64,000 nucleotides of DNA from Phreatobacter oligotrophus (lineage in GTDB: Bacteria; Pseudomonadota; Alphaproteobacteria; Rhizobiales; Phreatobacteraceae), in NCBI RefSeq assembly GCF_003046185.1, contig NZ_PZZL01000004.1:248001-312000 (forward strand). Reading direction: 5' to 3'. Positions within the stretch are counted from its first letter, which is position 1. Each line of letters begins with the position of its first letter. The position numbers and the translations under genes are program-made. Under the pieces are notes generated by a model, which did not search any database, had not been told where the DNA came from, and saw only the letters and a program-made list of their open reading frames with translations. This document shows positions 60,557-64,000 of the stretch, one piece after another.

Positions 60557-60590
60557 AGGACCGGCCGCGGACCTGCCACTGTCGATACCG

Positions 60591-61487
60591 TCAGAAGCTC
60601 TCGCCGGCATAGCGATCGACGAGGAAATCGATGAAGGTCAGGATCTTCGCCTGGGGCCGCGCCGCCGGCGCATAGACCGCGGAGATGGTCAGTTCGCGGG
60701 TCCGGTACTGGCCGAGCAGCCGCATCAGGCGGCCCGCCCGGATCTCCGGTGCGACGATGAAGGCCGGTTGCTGGATGATGCCCTGCCCCGCAATGGCGGC
60801 AGCAAGCAGCGCATCGCCGTTGTTGCAGACGAGGTTCCCCCGCGGCTCGACCTTCGTCACCACGCCCGCGGCATCGACCAGCGGCCAGGTGCTGGTCTCC
60901 GCGCTATAGGCGTAGCGCAGGCAGTTGTGCTGCCCGAGGTCCGCCGGGACCAGCGGCAGCCCATGGGCGGCGATATAGGAAGGCGCGGCGCAGATGATCG
61001 TCCGGGAGGTGGCAAGCCGCGTCGCCCGGACCGGCGAGCCGCCCTCGGCCGTGATGCGGATGGCGAGATCGAACCCTTCGTCGGCCAGGTGAACCTGCCG
61101 GTCGCTGAGCACGACGTCGAACAGCACGCGGGGATAGAGAGCGGCGAAGGCCGGCAGCAGCGGCATCACATGCCGCGAGCCGAAGGACACCGGCGCGCTG
61201 ATCCGCAAGGTGCCGCTGATGCTGTCGCCCGGCGCCGACGAGGCACTCGTGAGGTCGCGATAGCGGTCGACCAGGCTGCGCGCCTCGGCGAGAAATCGGG
61301 CGCCCGCTTCCGTCAGCGTCTGCCGGCGGGTCGTCCGGTAGAGCAGCTGGGTTCCCACCCGCCCCTCGATCTGCCGGACAAGCCGGCTGACCGCCATGCG
61401 CGACAGGCCGAGAGCATCGGCTGCGGCGGCCTGGCTGCCGAGGTCCACGGTGCGCACGAAGGCTTCGAGTTCGGCCAGACGATCCAT
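60591..61487 (-). CDS. LysR family transcriptional regulator
   Basis: This 298-residue protein has an N-terminal winged helix (GSQAAAADALGLSRMAVSRL, about residues 16-35) and a LysR substrate-binding domain with RATRLATSRTIICAAPSYI. The ATG at 61487 fits the family start, though the frame is open further upstream. It is divergent from an extracellular binding protein gene and probably controls it and the metallohydrolase. The start lies 5 bases after a TACAAT -10 candidate and lacks a Shine-Dalgarno sequence, so its mRNA may be leaderless. Confidence 0.9.
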   Translation of the reverse strand: MDRLAELEAFVRTVDLGSQAAAADALGLSRMAVSRLVRQIEGRVGTQLLYRTTRRQTLTEAGARFLAEARSLVDRYRDLTSASSAPGDSISGTLRISAPVSFGSRHVMPLLPAFAALYPRVLFDVVLSDRQVHLADEGFDLAIRITAEGGSPVRATRLATSRTIICAAPSYIAAHGLPLVPADLGQHNCLRYAYSAETSTWPLVDAAGVVTKVEPRGNLVCNNGDALLAAAIAGQGIIQQPAFIVAPEIRAGRLMRLLGQYRTRELTISAVYAPAARPQAKILTFIDFLVDRYAGESF

Positions 61488-61492
61488 GCTAG

Positions 61493-61522
61493 ATTGTATC
61501 TCATACGGATATAATTTATCAA
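61493..61522 (-). promoter_or_regulatory. Promoter candidate of the LysR gene
   Basis: On the minus strand, TTGATA (61517-61522) and TACAAT (61493-61498) are 18 bases apart in an AT-rich patch. The same patch reads TATAAT on the plus strand at 61510-61515. GATTG/CAATC arms (61492-61496, 61520-61524) enclose it and could be an operator. Confidence 0.5.
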
Positions 61523-61589
61523 TCGGCTGTGGTTTGTGTCTCACAGCGTTTCGCAGGATATCGCCGGGACCATCCCACGGAGACGCCTC

Positions 61590-62732
61590 GTGACCCGCCC
61601 AACGCCCTCTGCCCCCGACCGCCGCCGCCTGCTCGGCTATGCCGTCAGCGCCCCCGTCCTCCTCGCTGCCGCGCGGCTGAAGGCGGATCCGGTGCCGCTG
61701 CGGCCCGCTCCCGATGTCGAGACCCGCAGCCTCGACGAGATCCACCGTGCGGCCCTCGCCGAGGGCGGCAAGCTCGTCGTCTATGCCGGCGGTGACATTC
61801 CCAATGCCTATGCCGGTGTCGAACGCGCCTTCATGGCCCGTTTCCCCGGCATGTCGATCAAGATCGTCACGGATCTGAGCAAGTATCACGATGCCCGCAT
61901 CGACCTTCAGCTCGCCCGCGGGCGGCTGGAAGCCGACGTCGCCGTGCTGCAGACGCTGCAGGATTTCGACCGGTGGAAGGACGAGGGCCAGCTGCTGGCC
62001 TACAAGCCGCTCGATTGGGATGCGATCGCGCCCGGCTACAAGGACCCGGACGGCGCCTTTGCCGGCATCGGCGTCATCGCCTTCAGCAACAGCTACAATC
62101 CCGCGATGATCGGGGAGAACGAGGCGCCGCGCGATGCCGTCGATTATCTCGATCCCCGGCTCAAGGGCCGGATCGTGCTCACCTATCCCCATGACGATGA
62201 CGCCGTGCTCTACCAGTTCGACCGCATCGTGCAGGCCCATGGCTGGGACTACATGGAACGGCTGATGCGCCAGGATGTGCTGTGGATCCGCGGCACGGTG
62301 CCGGCTCGCATCGCCGTCAACGAGGGCAAGCGCGCCGTCACCTTCACGGCCTCCGGCACCTTCGCACCGCCCGCCAATGCCCCGTCGCGGTTCATCCTGC
62401 CGCGCAACGACGTCTTCCTGTCCTGGCCGCAGACCGGTGCGATCTTCAGGGAAGCCCGCCACAAAGAGGCCGCGCGCCTCTATGTGAGCTGGATGGCCTC
62501 GCGTGACGCGACCGTCTCCCGCACGACCCAGTGGTCGGTGCGGCGCGACGTGCCGGCCGCCGGCAATGTCGGGCCGATCGGCAATTTCAACACCGACCCG
62601 CTGCGGTTCCGCGTCTTCATGAAGGACCGGACGCGCGTCGAGCGCCTCAAGACCCAGTTCGAGCACTTCATCGGACCGGCCGAGGGCCCGAACCCCACCG
62701 GCACCAAGGGTGTCTACGTCGCAGAGGCCTGA
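61590..62732 (+). CDS. Extracellular solute-binding protein (ABC, iron/polyamine type 1 fold)
   Basis: This 380-residue protein has a Tat-like signal (DRRRLLGYAVSAPVLLAAA) and a binding-protein domain resembling AfuA/PotD-type family-1 receptors, with KLVVYAGGDIPNAYAGVERAF and LQLARGRLEADVAVLQTLQD. GTG 61590 has GGAG 7 bases upstream; a GTG at 61536 is also open. No permease or ATPase is adjacent. It is divergent from a LysR gene and followed by the metallohydrolase gene. Confidence 0.83.
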   Translation: MTRPTPSAPDRRRLLGYAVSAPVLLAAARLKADPVPLRPAPDVETRSLDEIHRAALAEGGKLVVYAGGDIPNAYAGVERAFMARFPGMSIKIVTDLSKYHDARIDLQLARGRLEADVAVLQTLQDFDRWKDEGQLLAYKPLDWDAIAPGYKDPDGAFAGIGVIAFSNSYNPAMIGENEAPRDAVDYLDPRLKGRIVLTYPHDDDAVLYQFDRIVQAHGWDYMERLMRQDVLWIRGTVPARIAVNEGKRAVTFTASGTFAPPANAPSRFILPRNDVFLSWPQTGAIFREARHKEAARLYVSWMASRDATVSRTTQWSVRRDVPAAGNVGPIGNFNTDPLRFRVFMKDRTRVERLKTQFEHFIGPAEGPNPTGTKGVYVAEA

Positions 62733-62841
62733 TGGCCCTGGCGCCGGTTGCATCGCCGCGGACCAGACCTCACTCTGGACGCCCGCCATGCCGCCGGCGC
62801 ATCGTGACCCCTTCCGCGCATCGATCACCGAGGACCCTGCG

Positions 62842-63876
62842 ATGCTGTTCCGCAAGCCGCCATCCCTCCCGCTGCGCGCCGAGGCGGTCGACCCAAGCCG
62901 GCGGGATTTCCTCGCCATGGCCTGCGCCTGCTGCGCCATGGCGGCCCTGCCGGCGGATCCTGCCAAAGCCCAGTCGGCCGCCGTGCAGCGGCACCTCGCG
63001 GCGGCGCGGGCCGCGGCGGGCGATGATCTTCTTTCCTATCTGCGCCTGTCGGAGATCGTCGCTCCGACGCCCGGGGCCCGTCCGATGTCGCCGGATGAAC
63101 TGATGCGCCTGCCGGCCCCGCCCCCCGGCAAGGCTTTCGACAACCTGTTCTTCGTCGGCAGCCGCTGGGTCAGCGCCTGGGCGCTCGTGACTTCCGACGG
63201 CATCATCCTCATCGATGCCATGGACAATGACGACGAGGCCGAACACATCATCGATGCCGGCATGCGGCGCCTGGGGCTCGACCCGGCCGCGATCAAGATG
63301 GTGATCGTCACTCATGGCCATGGCGACCATTATGGCGGCGTCGGCTATCTCAAGCGCCGCTACGCGCCGCGGATCGTCGCCTCATCCCTCGACTGGACCA
63401 TGATGGAGACCCAGCTCGAGTTCGACCGGCCCGACTGGGGCCGGCCGCCGCAGCGCGACATGGCGGTCGAGGACGGCAGCGTCCTGCGCCTGGGCGACAC
63501 CAGCGTCGCCGTCATCCTCACCCCCGGCCACACCATGGGCACCATCTCGCTGGCCTTCGACGTGCGCGATGGCGCCCGCACCCACCGCGCCCTGCTCTGG
63601 GGCGGCACCGCCTTCAACTTCGGCCGCCGCCCTGATCGCCTCGTCAGGCTCCAGGCCTATATCGACGGCACCGCGCGCGTGCGCGACCGCGCCGGGCGCG
63701 AGGGCATGGATGTCTTCATCTCGAACCATCCGATCTACGACGAGGCGGTCGACAAGCTGGGGCGCATGGGAGACGGCCGCCCCAACCCCTTCGTGATCGG
63801 CACGGCCGCGACGCAGAGGGCCCTCACGGTCATGCATGAATGCGCCCTCGCCACGATGGAAGTGTGGAAGGGCTGA
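62842..63876 (+). CDS. Tat-exported MBL-fold metallo-hydrolase (B3-like)
   Basis: This 344-residue protein has a twin-arginine signal (DPSRRDFLAMACACCAMAAL, Arg20-Arg21, cleavage near AKAQ) and the metallo-beta-lactamase fold. The metal motif HGHGDH is at 158-163, with TPGHTMGT and SNHPIYDE supplying further residues. The layout is that of subclass B3-like hydrolases, but substrates need not be beta-lactams. ATG 62842 is chosen because it puts the Tat motif near the N-terminus and has GAGGA upstream; 62788 and 62710 are also open. It follows the binding protein gene by 109 bases. Confidence 0.87.
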   Translation: MLFRKPPSLPLRAEAVDPSRRDFLAMACACCAMAALPADPAKAQSAAVQRHLAAARAAAGDDLLSYLRLSEIVAPTPGARPMSPDELMRLPAPPPGKAFDNLFFVGSRWVSAWALVTSDGIILIDAMDNDDEAEHIIDAGMRRLGLDPAAIKMVIVTHGHGDHYGGVGYLKRRYAPRIVASSLDWTMMETQLEFDRPDWGRPPQRDMAVEDGSVLRLGDTSVAVILTPGHTMGTISLAFDVRDGARTHRALLWGGTAFNFGRRPDRLVRLQAYIDGTARVRDRAGREGMDVFISNHPIYDEAVDKLGRMGDGRPNPFVIGTAATQRALTVMHECALATMEVWKG

Positions 63877-63901
63877 CGCTCCACGCCTCCCGATGGGCGC
63901 T

Positions 63902-63930
63902 GGCCGCCACGGCCGGATGCGCGCGTCCGG
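63902..63930. terminator. Hairpins between convergent genes near the right end
   Basis: GGCCG/CGGCC (63902-63906, 63910-63914) and CCGGA/TCCGG (63913-63917, 63926-63930) can form alternative stems between the metallohydrolase gene and the convergent partial gene. No T-run is present. Confidence 0.3.
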
Positions 63931-63942
63931 TCGCCTCTCGTG

Positions 63943-64000
63943 CTAGAGTTGCTCGATCCCGGACGCCCGGACGACGCGCTTCCAGCGCTCGATCTCGCCG
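63943..64000 (-). CDS. Bug/TctC family solute-binding protein, C-terminal fragment
   Basis: Reading right to left from the window edge, the last 18 codons spell GEIERWKRVVRASGIEQL and end in TAG at 63943-63945. The pattern (acid-x-x-xWxxVVxxxGI) is the usual C-terminus of Bug-family binding proteins such as those elsewhere in this window. The rest lies beyond 64000. It is convergent with the metallohydrolase gene. Confidence 0.65.
   Translation of the reverse strand, partial: GEIERWKRVVRASGIEQL

Noticed and set aside
1-64000. CRISPR arrays, insertion sequences, phage genes, tRNA or rRNA genes.
   Set aside because: No regularly spaced repeats, transposase or integrase motifs, cloverleaf sequences or rRNA blocks were recognised on reading.

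Overview
The window is 64 kb of GC-rich, gene-dense chromosome from an alphaproteobacterium, most likely a member of the Hyphomicrobiales (Rhizobiales). The reasons are the strong GC bias at third codon positions, the many solute-binding proteins (at least five of the Bug/TctC type), the alphaproteobacterial assimilatory sulfate gene order (DUF2849-cysI-DUF934-cysH-cysD-cysN-cysG), and frequent ATGA/GTGA overlaps between genes. The genus cannot be fixed from the sequence. No rRNA, tRNA, CRISPR array, insertion sequence or phage gene was seen.

Layout. 0.1-5.1 kb: a short-chain dehydrogenase (SDR), an M29 aminopeptidase, a monohaem cytochrome c, a soluble hybrid histidine kinase with tandem PAS domains, and a 33-residue membrane-like small ORF. 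5.1-9.4 kb: a minus-strand set (orphan THI5/NMT1-like binding protein, SDR, cyclic amidohydrolase) divergent from a LysR regulator with a symmetrical T-N11-A box between them. 9.5-19.0 kb: a divergent island. On the minus strand lie an oligopeptide-type binding protein, a ketopantoate-reductase-like enzyme and an SDR. On the plus strand lie a MarR regulator with a TTG start, a creatininase-family hydrolase, a complete DppBCDF-type transporter and a polysaccharide-deacetylase-family enzyme. 19.0-21.4 kb: a GST and a TRZ/ATZ-type amidohydrolase.

21.6-26.2 kb: the most unusual locus. An isoquinoline-1-oxidoreductase-like molybdenum hydroxylase (iorAB) is followed, with overlaps or gaps of at most 11 bases, by soxX-soxY-soxZ-soxA. 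There is no soxB or soxCD, and the SoxY carrier C-terminus is non-canonical. 26.2-35.5 kb: a GntR/FadR regulator diverges from a sugar-acid-type catabolic operon (DapA-family aldolase, SDR, four-carbon-acid-sugar kinase, PdxA2-like dehydrogenase, Fe-alcohol dehydrogenase, BNR sialidase-like protein, then two Bug binding proteins). TGTCAGGC repeats sit in the shared promoter region. 35.6-40.2 kb: a complete Liv-type ABC transporter. 40.3-43.2 kb: a Bug protein, a RibD/DHFR-like reductase and a maleylacetate-reductase-type alcohol dehydrogenase. 43.5-46.5 kb: a GAF-PAS3-GGDEF-EAL protein.

46.6-58.4 kb: sulfate assimilation. The minus-strand operon encodes DUF2849, CysI, DUF934, an APS-type CysH, CysD, a CysN fused to a DUF2061-like membrane domain, a 53-residue membrane protein and CysG. 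Across a 461-base divergent region lies the sulfate transporter operon (binding protein-cysT-cysW-cysA), whose leader carries a textbook intrinsic terminator. The pieces fit together: sulfate is imported, activated by CysDN to APS, reduced directly by the Fe-S CysH (so no CysC is needed), and reduced to sulfide by sirohaem CysI, with CysG supplying sirohaem. 58.4-64 kb: a beta-hydroxyacid dehydrogenase, a Bug protein, a LysR regulator divergent from an extracellular binding protein and a Tat-exported metallo-beta-lactamase-fold protein, and the C-terminus of another Bug protein running off the end.
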